A stretch of 64,000 bases of DNA, taken from positions 124,001 to 188,000 of the forward strand of contig JAVJUV010000091.1 of assembly GCA_040220415.1 (NCBI GenBank). The letters are read 5' to 3'. The stretch comes from JAVJUV01 sp040220415 (GTDB lineage Bacteria > Pseudomonadota > Alphaproteobacteria > Rhodobacterales > Rhodobacteraceae). The notes under the pieces are model-generated. The model made no database searches. It was given only the letters and a program-made list of their open reading frames with translations, and was not told where the DNA came from. Numbering within the stretch: position 1 is the first letter of the stretch; every line of letters starts with the position of its first letter. Shown piece after piece: positions 8,573 through 17,340 of this stretch. The translations under genes were made by a program, and so were the position numbers.

Positions 8573-9756
8573 GCCCCGGCCTCGGTCAGGAAGAGTGCGG
8601 CGGCTTCGGGGGAAAACCGCTCGATCTGGCGGGGGTCCGGCACGATACCCAGGCCGGGAGCGGTGGGTATGTCCAGCATTCCGTTTTCGTCGAGCGTGTA
8701 GGGCGTGGCCGTCAACTCGTCGAGATAGGCGCTGCCCACGATGTATTCGACCAGATCGACGTTCGGCAGGGCGGCAGCGATCTGCAGATCGGCGGCCAGA
8801 CCAAGCGCCGTGTTCCAGCCATGCCCGACATAGCGCACGCCGAAGTCCTGCGCCGCGCGGGCAATCCTCATCTGCTCGGAGATGCCGCCCACCTTGGTCA
8901 CGTCGGGCTGAACGATGTCGAATGCGCCCTGGACGAGGAAGGGAAGGAACGACTGGCGCCGGGTCATGACTTCACCGCCCGCGATGGGAAGCTTCGCCGA
9001 TTTCCTGAGCGTCACGAAGTCATCGAGCGCGTCGGGGATCAGCGGTTCCTCGAACCAGCCGACGTCGTGATCGGCCAGCATGTCGGCGGTGCGCATCGCC
9101 CATTTCAGGCCGTTCGGCCAGTAGGCGTCGCTTGCGCCCGCATCGACGAACAGTTTTCCGCCCGTCGGCAATTGCCCGGCAGCCGCGGCCACGATCGCCT
9201 CGTCCAGCTTGGGGTCGTCGACACGCCCGAACGGCCCCCATCCGATCTTGAACGCCTTGAACCCCTTGTCGCGGTAGTAGGCGATGTCCTCGGCCATCTT
9301 GACGGGTTCGTCCATCAGAAGCGAGCAATAGGGCATCACCTTCTCGCGGTGCCGTCCTCCGAGCAGAAGACAGAGCGGAAGACCGGTGAATTTTCCGAGA
9401 ATATCCCAAAGCGCGATGTCGATACCGCTGATCGCGTGCGTCAGCGTGCCCCCCCGTCCGAACCAGAAGCTGTTCTGGTGCAGTTTTTCCGAGACGCGCT
9501 GCGGCTCCAGGGCGTTCTCGCCCAGGAAGAACCGCTCGAGATGACTGACCGCCGCCTGGACCAGTCCGCCTTCGGCGAACACGCTGCCAAAGCCGACGAC
9601 GCCTGCATCCGTGTGAACCGCGATCAGCGTGTGGATGGAGTCGTTGGGCCGGATCTCGCTGGACCAGCCTCCGGGCGGGCTTTCACCGAAAAGCGGCGCG
9701 GCCACAATTCGTTCGATGCCGACAAACGGCATCCCGCCGGAACCATCGCTCTTCAT
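8569..9756 (-). CDS. Mandelate racemase/muconate-lactonizing (enolase superfamily) enzyme
   Basis: A 395-residue two-domain enolase-superfamily protein. The capping domain ends near residue 125. The barrel carries GFKAFKIGWGPFG, then metal ligands in LFVDAG, GWFEEP and IAGGEVMTR. A candidate catalytic pair lies in DIVQPDVTKVGG and YVGHGWNTALG (Asp and His). These enzymes abstract a proton alpha to a carboxylate and act as sugar-acid dehydratases, racemases or epimerases; the substrate is unknown. ATG 9756 has AAGGAG 7 nt upstream and is preferred over a GTG 3 nt earlier. It shares the barrel motif K-[IF]-GWGP-[FI]-G with the second enolase-superfamily gene at 12384. Confidence 0.88.
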   Translation of the reverse strand: MKSDGSGGMPFVGIERIVAAPLFGESPPGGWSSEIRPNDSIHTLIAVHTDAGVVGFGSVFAEGGLVQAAVSHLERFFLGENALEPQRVSEKLHQNSFWFGRGGTLTHAISGIDIALWDILGKFTGLPLCLLLGGRHREKVMPYCSLLMDEPVKMAEDIAYYRDKGFKAFKIGWGPFGRVDDPKLDEAIVAAAAGQLPTGGKLFVDAGASDAYWPNGLKWAMRTADMLADHDVGWFEEPLIPDALDDFVTLRKSAKLPIAGGEVMTRRQSFLPFLVQGAFDIVQPDVTKVGGISEQMRIARAAQDFGVRYVGHGWNTALGLAADLQIAAALPNVDLVEYIVGSAYLDELTATPYTLDENGMLDIPTAPGLGIVPDPRQIERFSPEAAALFLTEAGA

Positions 9757-9804
9757 CACAGTCTCCTTGTGCTGCCCGGTACTGAATTATTGACACTCCG
9801 GAAA

Positions 9805-9823
9805 ATAGTATACAATCATACGA
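9805..9823. promoter_or_regulatory. Putative FCD-GntR operator in the divergent promoter of the deacylase and enolase operons
   Basis: The core ATAGTATACAAT is followed by CATACGA. It matches the two better palindromes at 18426 and 20688 in the GTATAC centre and the 4-nt offset to a second ATACGA half. The core also fits the general TnGTnnnACnA pattern of FadR/FCD-type regulators. A TTGACA sits at 9790-9795, just upstream on the plus strand. The arms are less perfect than at the other two sites. Confidence 0.55.
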
Positions 9824-9852
9824 AAAATAAAGACACAAAAGGGAGGCCGTGT

Positions 9853-10878
9853 ATGGCCAGCGAATCCGCCAGCCGTATCGCCGGAACAATCGACTTCGAG
9901 AAGGACGGACGGCAGGCGGAATACCTGCGCGCGCCACTTTCCAGAAACACCTCGGGTTGGGGTGTTGTCGAAATTCCGATCGTCGTCGTCAAGAATGGAA
10001 GCGGGCCGACGGTGCTGCTGACGGGCGGCATCCACGGCGATGAATACGAAGGCCCCATCGCGGTGTCCGAACTGGCGCGCACGCTGGACCCGGCCACGAT
10101 ACAGGGACGCGTCATCATGATGCCTGCGGTGAACATTCCCGCCGTGATGGCGGACAAGCGGCTGTCGCCCGTGGACAACCGGGACATGAACCGCTGCTTT
10201 CCCGGAAACCCCAAGGGCACGTTCAGCGAGATGCTGGCGCATTACCTGGACAGCGTGATCCTGCCGCACGTGGACATTTCCGTCGACCTGCACACCGCCG
10301 GGCATTCCGGAGATTCCGCGCCGTCGACAAACATGCACCATGTCGGCGATCCTGAGCTGCTGAAGCGGACGATGGACGCGGCGGCGGCCTTCGGCGCGCC
10401 CTTCAACGTCGTCTTCGGCGGGGTCGATGAAGGGGCGACGCTGACCTCTTCGGTCGAGAGGCGGGGCATCCTCTCGCTGGGCACCGAGCTTGGCGGTTGG
10501 GGGCGAGTGAACATCGAAGGCGTCCGGATCGGACGGCGTGGCATTCGCAACATCCTGAAGCACTTCGGCCTGATGGAGGGCAAGGAGGAGACCGGCCAGC
10601 GAGACGGCAGTTCCGGAACGCGCCACATGATGGTCAAGGACGCGGAATGCTATTCCTTCGCGCCGGGTGCGGGGACATTCGAGCCCTGCAATCTGGTGGG
10701 AGAAACCGTCAGGGCCGGAGAGCCGGCGGGTTTCCTGCATTTCGTCGAGGATCTCGACCGGGAACCGCTGAAAGTGACCTACCGGCGCGACGGCATCCTG
10801 TGGATGTCCGCTGGCCCCGGCCGGGTCGCGCGCGGCGACACGGTCGCCGTCGTGATGAGCGATTTCGAGACGGATTGA
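9853..10878 (+). CDS. Succinylglutamate desuccinylase/aspartoacylase (M14-like) family deacylase
   Basis: A 341-residue zinc-dependent N-acyl hydrolase-like protein. The zinc site is readable as GGIHGDEYEG (H-x-x-E) near residue 60 and VDLHTAGHSG for the second His. GTELGGWGRV carries the likely catalytic Glu. The C-terminal 90 residues form the usual beta-barrel-like lid (APGAGTFEPCNLVGETVRAGE). Relatives deacylate N-acyl amino acids or ectoine derivatives (DoeB type). The start is fixed by GGGAGG 6 nt before ATG 9853, although the frame stays open far upstream. It leads a rightward operon with the M81 peptidase, an enolase-superfamily gene and a sulfatase. Confidence 0.87.
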   Translation: MASESASRIAGTIDFEKDGRQAEYLRAPLSRNTSGWGVVEIPIVVVKNGSGPTVLLTGGIHGDEYEGPIAVSELARTLDPATIQGRVIMMPAVNIPAVMADKRLSPVDNRDMNRCFPGNPKGTFSEMLAHYLDSVILPHVDISVDLHTAGHSGDSAPSTNMHHVGDPELLKRTMDAAAAFGAPFNVVFGGVDEGATLTSSVERRGILSLGTELGGWGRVNIEGVRIGRRGIRNILKHFGLMEGKEETGQRDGSSGTRHMMVKDAECYSFAPGAGTFEPCNLVGETVRAGEPAGFLHFVEDLDREPLKVTYRRDGILWMSAGPGRVARGDTVAVVMSDFETD

Positions 10879-10890
10879 GGACTGCCGCCA

Positions 10891-12387
10891 ATGCCACGAA
10901 TTCTTCTACTGGACTGCAAGCAAGAGATCTCGTCGTTCAATCCGCTGCAGTCGGGATATGAGAACTTCCATGTCACCCGAGGCGAGGACCTCCTTGCGCA
11001 CCGGGGGCTGAACACAGAGGTCGGCGGCGCGTTGAGCGTGTTCGACGCCGAGCCGGATATCGAGGTTGTCCCGGCAATCGCTGCCCGCGCGGGCAGTGCG
11101 GGAATCCTGTCTTCCACGGGCTGGGCGCGCCGTTCGGCCGAGATACTCGAAGCAGTTGCGGCGAAGATCGACACCTGCGACGCGGTCTACGCCTCGCTGC
11201 ACGGCGCCATGGCGGCAGAGGGGGAACTGGATCCCGAAGGTCATCTTCTGACCGAGATCCGCCGGATGCTGGGCCCGGACAAACGACTGGTCATTTCACT
11301 GGATCTGCACGGTATCTGCACCGACCGGATGTTGCGGCAGATCGACGGGCTGACGCTGTATCACACCTATCCGCACGTCGATTTCGGCGACACGGGCATA
11401 CGCGCCGCGTGGCTTCTGTTGCGCCTGATGGCAAGTGATGCGCGCCCGCAGATCGCGCGCGTCGTCATTCCCGCCCTCGTGCGGGGCGATGAACTGATCA
11501 CCGCGACCGGCTGTTACGGCGACCTGATCCGCGAATGCCAGCGGATCGAGCGCGACGGCACGGCGCTGGCCGCGGGCATCATGATCGGCAATCCGTTCAC
11601 CGATGTCCCCGAGCTTTGTTCGCAAGTGCTTGTCACGACCGAGACCGACGCTGACACCGCGAAACGCGAGGCGCTTCGCCTGGCGGAAGAATTCTGGCCG
11701 CTGCGGCACCGGATGCAGGGCAAGCTGATACCTCTGGATCGCGCGATTGCGCAGGCCAGAACGATGAAAGGGCCGATTGCTTTCACCGACGCCGCCGATG
11801 CCACGTCATCGGGGGCCACGGGGGACTCGAACGCCATCCTGCGAGGCCTTGCCGACGCCGCCTATCCGAAGCGCGTGCTGGCGCAAATCGTCGATGCGCC
11901 GGCGGCCAAGGCGGCGCATGAGGCCGGGATCGGGGCGGAAATCGAGGTGACCCTTGGCGGCTCGATTGATCCGCAACGTTATACCCCGATGCCGGTCAGG
12001 GCCCGCGTCAAGCTCTTGTCCGATGGGAAGTCCCGCCTGGAAACCATGCAGACGCCGCTCGACGCCGGTCCGACGGCGGTTCTGACATTCGGCAACTTCA
12101 CGGTTGTCGTGCTGAGCAGGACGATCAGCCTTTTCGACCGGGCGATGTATTATGCGAACGGCTGCAATCCACAGGATTTCGATCTGACGGTCGTGAAATC
12201 GCCGCACACCGAGTTTCACATGTACGACGGCTGGGTCGAAAAGAACTTCAACATCGACGCGCCCGGGGCTACATCGGCGGACCTTCCCAGCCTGGGCCAC
12301 ACGATCTGCGCCCGTCCGATGTATCCAATGGAACCCGATACGGCGTTTTCGCCGGAAGCGACCGTCTACCAGCGAGAGCCTTCATGA
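10891..12387 (+). CDS. M81 family metallopeptidase (MlrC/microcystinase C-like)
   Basis: A 498-residue protein of the MlrC group, a zinc peptidase or amidase family whose founder opens the final tetrapeptide of linearised microcystin. Metal-binding and family motifs are YASLHGAMAAEGELDPEG, ISLDLHG and LYHTYPHVDFGDTG. The C-terminal half has the DGWVEKNFN and LGHTICARPMYPME type strands. Most environmental members have nothing to do with microcystin, and a role in opening an amide bond of the regulon substrate is more likely. GAGGA precedes the ATG by 8 nt. Its TGA overlaps the next gene as ATGA, indicating coupling. Confidence 0.87.
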   Translation: MPRILLLDCKQEISSFNPLQSGYENFHVTRGEDLLAHRGLNTEVGGALSVFDAEPDIEVVPAIAARAGSAGILSSTGWARRSAEILEAVAAKIDTCDAVYASLHGAMAAEGELDPEGHLLTEIRRMLGPDKRLVISLDLHGICTDRMLRQIDGLTLYHTYPHVDFGDTGIRAAWLLLRLMASDARPQIARVVIPALVRGDELITATGCYGDLIRECQRIERDGTALAAGIMIGNPFTDVPELCSQVLVTTETDADTAKREALRLAEEFWPLRHRMQGKLIPLDRAIAQARTMKGPIAFTDAADATSSGATGDSNAILRGLADAAYPKRVLAQIVDAPAAKAAHEAGIGAEIEVTLGGSIDPQRYTPMPVRARVKLLSDGKSRLETMQTPLDAGPTAVLTFGNFTVVVLSRTISLFDRAMYYANGCNPQDFDLTVVKSPHTEFHMYDGWVEKNFNIDAPGATSADLPSLGHTICARPMYPMEPDTAFSPEATVYQREPS

Positions 12388-13562
12388 AAATCGAAGACGT
12401 CGACTTTTTCTACCTGTCCATGCCCGAGGTGACGACCGCCGCCGACGGAAGCCAGGATGCGCTTCTGGTGCGCGTCGCCGCCGGGGGGCTTGTCGGGTGG
12501 GGCGAGTGCGAGGCCGCTCCGCTACCTTCGATCGCCGCGTTCGTCTGCCCGATGTCGCACGGCGCCTGTCGTCCTGTCGCGGCGTCGGTTCTTGGCGCAT
12601 CACTGGAACACCCGGCGGATATCGGGGCAATCGCGGCGAAGGTCGCCCATGACAGCATGGACCTGCTTCAGGCCGCGCACACATGGTCCGGGATCGAAAT
12701 GGCCCTGTGGGATCTACTGGGCAGGAAGCGCGACGAGCCGGTGTGGAAGCTGCTGGGATACCGCGAGACGGCGCCGAAAATCCCCTACGCCTCGCTTCTG
12801 TTCGCGGATACGCCGGAAGAGACTCTGGAGCACGGACGCGACGCCCTTCGACGCGGATTCGGCGCGATGAAGTTCGGCTGGGGGCCGATCGGCACGGCCG
12901 ATATCGCCGCGGATGCCGACCAGTTTCGCGCGGCGCGCGAAGGGATCGGCAAGGACGCGCACCTGATGGTCGATGTGGGGCAGATCTTCGGCGAGGATGC
13001 CGACGCCGCGGCCGCGCGACTGGACGCACTTGAGGAGACCGGGGCCACCTGGTTCGAAGAGCCTTTCTCGGGCCATGCCTTCGAAGCCTATGCCGAGTTG
13101 TCCCGCAAGGGATCGAAGGTCGGGATTGCCGGGGGAGAGGCCTCGCACAATGTCGCGATGGCCCGACACCTGATGGACTTCGGCAAGGTCGGCTTCATCC
13201 AGATCGACTGCGGGCGGATCGGCGGGATCGGCCCGGCGCTGGAGGTTGCCGAACTGGCCAGCGCCCGGGGTGTCACCTACGTCAACCACACTTTCACCAC
13301 GCATCTGGCACTCAGCGCATCGCTTCAGCCCTATGCGGGCATGGCGGACCATCGGATCTGCGAGTACCCGGCGCAGCCCAGCGCGCTGGCCGCGGCCGTT
13401 ACCTCGACACCCCTGAAGCGTGACGCCAATGGCGAGATCCGCGCGCCCGACGCTCCGGGCCTTGGCATCACCGTCGATACCGGCGCACTGGCGGAATATC
13501 TGGTGGATACGGAGATCAAGGTGGGAGGCAAGCTGCTCTACCGCACCCCCGCGCTGGCGTGA
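12384..13562 (+). CDS. Second mandelate racemase/muconate-lactonizing (enolase superfamily) enzyme
   Basis: A 392-residue enolase-superfamily protein. The barrel shows GAMKFGWGPIG, metal ligands in LMVDVGQ, TWFEEPF and IAGGEA, and the candidate Asp and His region in FIQIDCGRIGG and YVNHTFTTHLA. The chemistry is proton abstraction next to a carboxylate; the exact substrate cannot be assigned. It shares the K-[IF]-GWGP-[FI]-G motif with the gene at 8569, though the rest is clearly diverged, so the two are more likely different steps than redundant copies. The ATG overlaps the M81 stop as ATGA, and the sulfatase follows after 3 nt. Confidence 0.87.
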   Translation: MKIEDVDFFYLSMPEVTTAADGSQDALLVRVAAGGLVGWGECEAAPLPSIAAFVCPMSHGACRPVAASVLGASLEHPADIGAIAAKVAHDSMDLLQAAHTWSGIEMALWDLLGRKRDEPVWKLLGYRETAPKIPYASLLFADTPEETLEHGRDALRRGFGAMKFGWGPIGTADIAADADQFRAAREGIGKDAHLMVDVGQIFGEDADAAAARLDALEETGATWFEEPFSGHAFEAYAELSRKGSKVGIAGGEASHNVAMARHLMDFGKVGFIQIDCGRIGGIGPALEVAELASARGVTYVNHTFTTHLALSASLQPYAGMADHRICEYPAQPSALAAAVTSTPLKRDANGEIRAPDAPGLGITVDTGALAEYLVDTEIKVGGKLLYRTPALA

Positions 13563-13565
13563 GGG

Positions 13566-15071
13566 ATGACAGAGCGCCCGGATATCCTGTTTCTCTTTTC
13601 GGACCAGCACGCGCGATCCGTCTGCGGCGCCTATGGCGACACGCTTGGGGTCAGTCCGAACCTTGACGCTCTGGCCCGGTCCGGCGTGACCTTCACCAAC
13701 GCCTATTGCCCCTCGCCGATCTGCACGCCGTCGCGGATGTCGCTGTTGACCGGGCGCTGGCCGTTCGAGCAGCAATGCTGGACGCTGGAGGACGTGCTGT
13801 CGTCGGGGCTGCCGACGTATGCGCATGCGCTGGGGGCGGCCGGATACAGGACGATCTCGGTCGGCAGGATGCATTCGGTTGGACCGGACCAGCACCACGG
13901 CTTTTCGGAGCGGCTGGTCGGAGACTGCGGCCCCAACTGGCTGGGGGTCGAGCGCCAGAAACTAGGCCCGCTGCTGGGTGCGCAGGGTCCAAGTGGGCCG
14001 GGGCCGAACGGGCTGGCGCGGTCGCTGAAATTCTCGGGCAAGGGGCAATCCGGCTACGAGGTGGTCGACGACGCGACGACCGAGACGGCCTGCGAACGCC
14101 TTGCCGAACTGGGACGCGCTCGGCGGGCGGGCGACGACGCGCCGTTCTGCATGGTGGCGGGCTTCATCCTTCCGCATTGCCCTTTCGTGGCGCGGCCAGA
14201 GGACTATGACCTGTTCGCGGGCCGCGTTTCGCCCCCGCGCATTCCACCGCCCGAACCCGGCGACGAGCACTCGTGGCTGCGCAAGTGGCGGTCGGAGTCC
14301 TGCGCGGAGGCCGCCAGTGCGGAAGACGTGGACCGGGCGCGCACCGCCTATTGGGGGCTGGTGCATGCGCTGGACGCGAAGATCGGCCGGATACTTCAGG
14401 CGCTGGATAGGGCGGGTCTTCGGGAGAACACGCTGATCGTCTATGCCTCGGATCACGGCGAACATGCGGGCGAGCGCGGGCTGTGGTGGAAGAACACGAT
14501 GCACGAGGCGTCTGCCGGCATCCCCCTGATCATGTCATGGCCGGGGGCCTTGCCGGAGGGTGCGCGCTGCGACCGGGTCTGCAACCTGATCGACCTGGGC
14601 GCGACGATGATCGAGGCGGCTGGGGCACAGGCATTACCCCGGTCCCGCGCCAGAAGCCTTCTTGGCATCGCCCACGACCCAGCGGCGGCCTGGGTTGACG
14701 AGACCTACAGCGAATACGTCACCGACCTGTCTTCGCCCTGGACCGGGACGGAGGCGACGACCCAAAGGATGGTTCGGGCCGGCCGCTGGAAGTACGTACA
14801 TATCGAGGGCTACCGGCCCATCCTGTTCGACCTGGCAGCGGACCCGGATGAACTGAGCGACCTGGGCGACAGCGACGCGCACGCGGCCATCCGCGAAAGC
14901 CTTTCGGAGAAGGTGCTGGACGGATGGGATGCGCGCGCCATCCGGCACGAGGTCGACCTGCAGACGAAGGAAAAGGCCATTCTTCGCGACTGGGGTGCCC
15001 GGACGAAACCCCAAAGCACTGCGCAGCTTCTGATTTCGGACGAGGATAGCTGGCTGGACCCCCTGCCCTAG
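13566..15071 (+). CDS. Cys-type sulfatase, second in window
   Basis: A 501-residue sulfatase. The N-terminus FLFSDQHARS carries the first metal ligands. The maturation motif CTPSR has its Cys at residue 53 and is followed by MSLLTGR. GRMHSVG, GFILPHCPF and YASDHGEHAGERGLWWKN supply the remaining active-site residues. There is no signal peptide, so the enzyme is predicted cytoplasmic and matured there to formylglycine. It is the last gene of the operon starting at 9853. Its TAG shares the palindromic CTAG with the TAG of the oppositely oriented third sulfatase. The substrate is unknown, presumably the sulfated compound imported by the adjacent ABC system. Confidence 0.92.
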   Translation: MTERPDILFLFSDQHARSVCGAYGDTLGVSPNLDALARSGVTFTNAYCPSPICTPSRMSLLTGRWPFEQQCWTLEDVLSSGLPTYAHALGAAGYRTISVGRMHSVGPDQHHGFSERLVGDCGPNWLGVERQKLGPLLGAQGPSGPGPNGLARSLKFSGKGQSGYEVVDDATTETACERLAELGRARRAGDDAPFCMVAGFILPHCPFVARPEDYDLFAGRVSPPRIPPPEPGDEHSWLRKWRSESCAEAASAEDVDRARTAYWGLVHALDAKIGRILQALDRAGLRENTLIVYASDHGEHAGERGLWWKNTMHEASAGIPLIMSWPGALPEGARCDRVCNLIDLGATMIEAAGAQALPRSRARSLLGIAHDPAAAWVDETYSEYVTDLSSPWTGTEATTQRMVRAGRWKYVHIEGYRPILFDLAADPDELSDLGDSDAHAAIRESLSEKVLDGWDARAIRHEVDLQTKEKAILRDWGARTKPQSTAQLLISDEDSWLDPLP

Positions 15072-16342
15072 GTTCTTGTCGCTGCAAGCCGGTCCGCCAA
15101 CCCGCTTCGCATCGCGCCGATCAGGGCGATGCCTTCGTCGTCTTCCAGACGCCTGGCCTCGGCCAGCATGTCGGATGCAAGGGCGTCTATCGTCGGTGCG
15201 AAATCGGGATAATGCGTGAACCTCTCGAAACCGCCATCGTCCCTTGGGGTGAGGAAGATGTTCAGTTCCTCTTCCGGGTCGACAGTCAGGTTGTAGAGTT
15301 CGTGGTCGCCGTTGTCCGACACGATCAGCTTCCAGTCGTCCGTGCGCCAGGCGCGCTGGTGGAAGCCGCTGATATGGGTGATGTTCTGCACGTAATAGCC
15401 TGCCCGCCAATCCGCAGGTGCCTCGCCGTGCAACAGGGGAACCAGGCTTCGTCCCTGTATCTCGGGCGGCAGCGCCTCGCCGGCTAGCTCCAAAAGTGTC
15501 GGCGTCAGATCCTGGATACCGACGGGTGCCGCGCACCGCGAACCCGGCGCAATGCCCGGCCCCTCGACGATCATCGGGATGCGCAGCGAGTCGTCGGTGC
15601 AGACGAACTTGTGCTCGCCTTCCCGCCGGTACCAGAACGTATCGCCGTGATCGGAAAAGTAGATGACCACGGTGTTGTCCCGAAACCCCGCCGCCTCGAT
15701 CGCGTCGCGCACGCGTCCGAGGTTGTGGTCCAGCGCACTGACGGCGGCATAATAGCCCGCGAAGGGAACACCCATGCCCCTGTAGGGCTCGTAGAAACGC
15801 TGCGGCGCCGAATAGGGATCGTGGGGCGGGTAGAAGCTGAGCACCATTGCGAAGGGGTTTTCCTGCCCGCCGCGCCCGGACAGCCAGCGGGTGGCGGCGT
15901 CGGTCGCGCGGTCGGGGCGATACTCGCCGTCGAGCTTGCCGTCGATCCAGTGCCCGCGGCGCGAGTTGAAGCTTTCTTCCCAGTGGTCGAAGAAGGGCGG
16001 ATGCGCTTCGCCCAGGTGCCACTTGCCGAAATGCGCCGTCGTGTAGCCCGCCGATTGCAGCCGGTCGAACACCGTCAGCGGGATGCGGGAATGCGTCGCG
16101 AAGGCGTTGTCGACACCGTAGAGATTGTCGATGACCTGGTGCCGGGACGGATACGTGCCGGTCCAGGCGGTGGCGCGCGCGGGCGTACAGACCGGCCAGG
16201 GCGTCATCGCCGTGTCGAAGCACATGCCCCGTTCGGCCATCCGCGACGTCTCGGGCGTTTCCGTGAAACGGTTTCCGTAACAGACCAGCGAATCCATGCG
16301 CTGCTGGTCGGTCATAACGATGACGATGTTGGGTCTGGTCAT
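15068..16342 (-). CDS. Cys-type sulfatase, third in window
   Basis: A 424-residue sulfatase, the shortest of the four. It has VMTDQQRMDS, the maturation motif CTPAR (Cys 52, with Ala in place of the commoner Ser), GKWHLGEAHPP, FYPPHDPYS and YFSDHGDTFWYRREGEHK. GKWHLGE and the C-terminal WRTDDWKLIVSDNGDHELYNL are common in arylsulfatase/iduronate-sulfatase-like members. There is no signal peptide. The frame is open further upstream, but the ATG at 16342 overlaps the TGA of the ABC ATPase gene as ATGA and starts directly at the first strand, so it is the right start. It is cotranscribed with the two importer ATPases. Confidence 0.92.
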   Translation of the reverse strand: MTRPNIVIVMTDQQRMDSLVCYGNRFTETPETSRMAERGMCFDTAMTPWPVCTPARATAWTGTYPSRHQVIDNLYGVDNAFATHSRIPLTVFDRLQSAGYTTAHFGKWHLGEAHPPFFDHWEESFNSRRGHWIDGKLDGEYRPDRATDAATRWLSGRGGQENPFAMVLSFYPPHDPYSAPQRFYEPYRGMGVPFAGYYAAVSALDHNLGRVRDAIEAAGFRDNTVVIYFSDHGDTFWYRREGEHKFVCTDDSLRIPMIVEGPGIAPGSRCAAPVGIQDLTPTLLELAGEALPPEIQGRSLVPLLHGEAPADWRAGYYVQNITHISGFHQRAWRTDDWKLIVSDNGDHELYNLTVDPEEELNIFLTPRDDGGFERFTHYPDFAPTIDALASDMLAEARRLEDDEGIALIGAMRSGLADRLAATRT

Positions 16343-17340
16343 TCCGGTTGCCTCGCGTGATTGGCCTGACTGGTTTCCGCGAAATGGCAGGACACGAGGC
16401 GGCCGTCCGGCAGCGGCCTGAGCCGTGGCGGGTCGGTCTTGCATCGGTCCTGTGCCATCGGGCAGCGGGTATGGAACCGGCAGCCCGGTGGGGGATTGGC
16501 CGCGCTGGGAACGTCGCCGGGTATCGTGAAGAAGGATTTCCGGCCCTTCTGGGCCGAAGGGACGGAGCCGAGCAGCGCCTGTGTATAGGGGTGCGCGGGC
16601 GCGTCGAAGAGGCTTTGCTTGTCCGCGATCTCGACGATCTGGCCGAGATACATCACCGCCACCCTGTCCGATATGTGGTGAACGACGCCAAGATCGTGCG
16701 AGATGAAGAGATAGGTCAGGCCCAGCTCGTTCCGAAGGTCCTGCAACAGGTTCAGGATCTGCGCCTGGACAGAGACATCCAGCGCGGAAACCGCTTCGTC
16801 GCAGACGACAAGCGACGGGTTCAAGACCAGGGCGCGCGCGATGCACAACCGCTGGCGCTGGCCGCCGGAGAATTCATGCGGATAGCGCCCGGCATGCCAG
16901 GAGGACAATCCGACAAGATCGAGGACCTCGCGCAGCCTGGTCTCGCGGGATGCGCTGTCACCGACGCCGTGCACGACCAGCGGCTCGATCACCAGCTCTC
17001 CGGCCGTCATGCGCGGATTGAGCGCGCCGAACGGGTCCTGGAAGATGATCTGAAGCTCCTTCCGCATGGCCCGCATCTCGGCCGGAGTGAGTGCCAGAAG
17101 GTCGCGGTCCCTGTAGCGGATGCTGCCGCTGGTGGGTTCCACAAGCCGAAGGATCAGCCGCCCCGTCGTGGTCTTCCCGCAGCCGCTTTCGCCCACCAGT
17201 CCCAGAACTTCACCGGGTGCGACATCGAACGAGATGTCGTCCACGGCCAGGATGCTTGTGCGGTGCCGCGCCAGCCCGCCCCGTCCGGTGACGAACTCCT
17301 TGCGCAGATCGCGCACCGACAGAAGCGGCGTTCCGGTCAC
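16339..17340 (-). CDS. Peptide-type ABC importer ATPase (DppF/OppF-like)
   Basis: A 333-residue ATPase of the oligopeptide/dipeptide import family. It has Walker A VGESGCGKTTTGRL near residue 55, signature FSGGQRQRLCIARAL, Walker B LVVCDEAVSALDV and the H-loop FISHDLGVVHHISDRV. The C-terminal extension ends in PPPGCRFHTRCPMAQDRC, the Cys-rich oligopeptide-transporter tail. It should pair with the ATPase encoded just upstream, with which it overlaps by 4 nt, and energise the permeases at 22502-24350. Substrates of this class include peptides, opines and other small organic solutes, so the name does not prove a peptide substrate. Confidence 0.92.
   Translation of the reverse strand: MTGTPLLSVRDLRKEFVTGRGGLARHRTSILAVDDISFDVAPGEVLGLVGESGCGKTTTGRLILRLVEPTSGSIRYRDRDLLALTPAEMRAMRKELQIIFQDPFGALNPRMTAGELVIEPLVVHGVGDSASRETRLREVLDLVGLSSWHAGRYPHEFSGGQRQRLCIARALVLNPSLVVCDEAVSALDVSVQAQILNLLQDLRNELGLTYLFISHDLGVVHHISDRVAVMYLGQIVEIADKQSLFDAPAHPYTQALLGSVPSAQKGRKSFFTIPGDVPSAANPPPGCRFHTRCPMAQDRCKTDPPRLRPLPDGRLVSCHFAETSQANHARQPE

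Noticed and set aside
6947..8701. Long plus-strand open frame of 584 codons opposite the GGT-like gene
   Set aside because: It is the antisense shadow of a clearly coding gene with catalytic motifs, it is rich in Arg/His as such shadows are, and it has no domain.
8821..9852. Upstream extension of the deacylase frame
   Set aside because: It runs antisense through the enolase-superfamily gene. The ribosome-binding site and first conserved strand put the start at 9853.
16343..16846. N-terminal extension of the third sulfatase
   Set aside because: It lies inside the ABC ATPase gene, and the ATGA overlap at 16342 with the family start TRPNIVIVM is far better.
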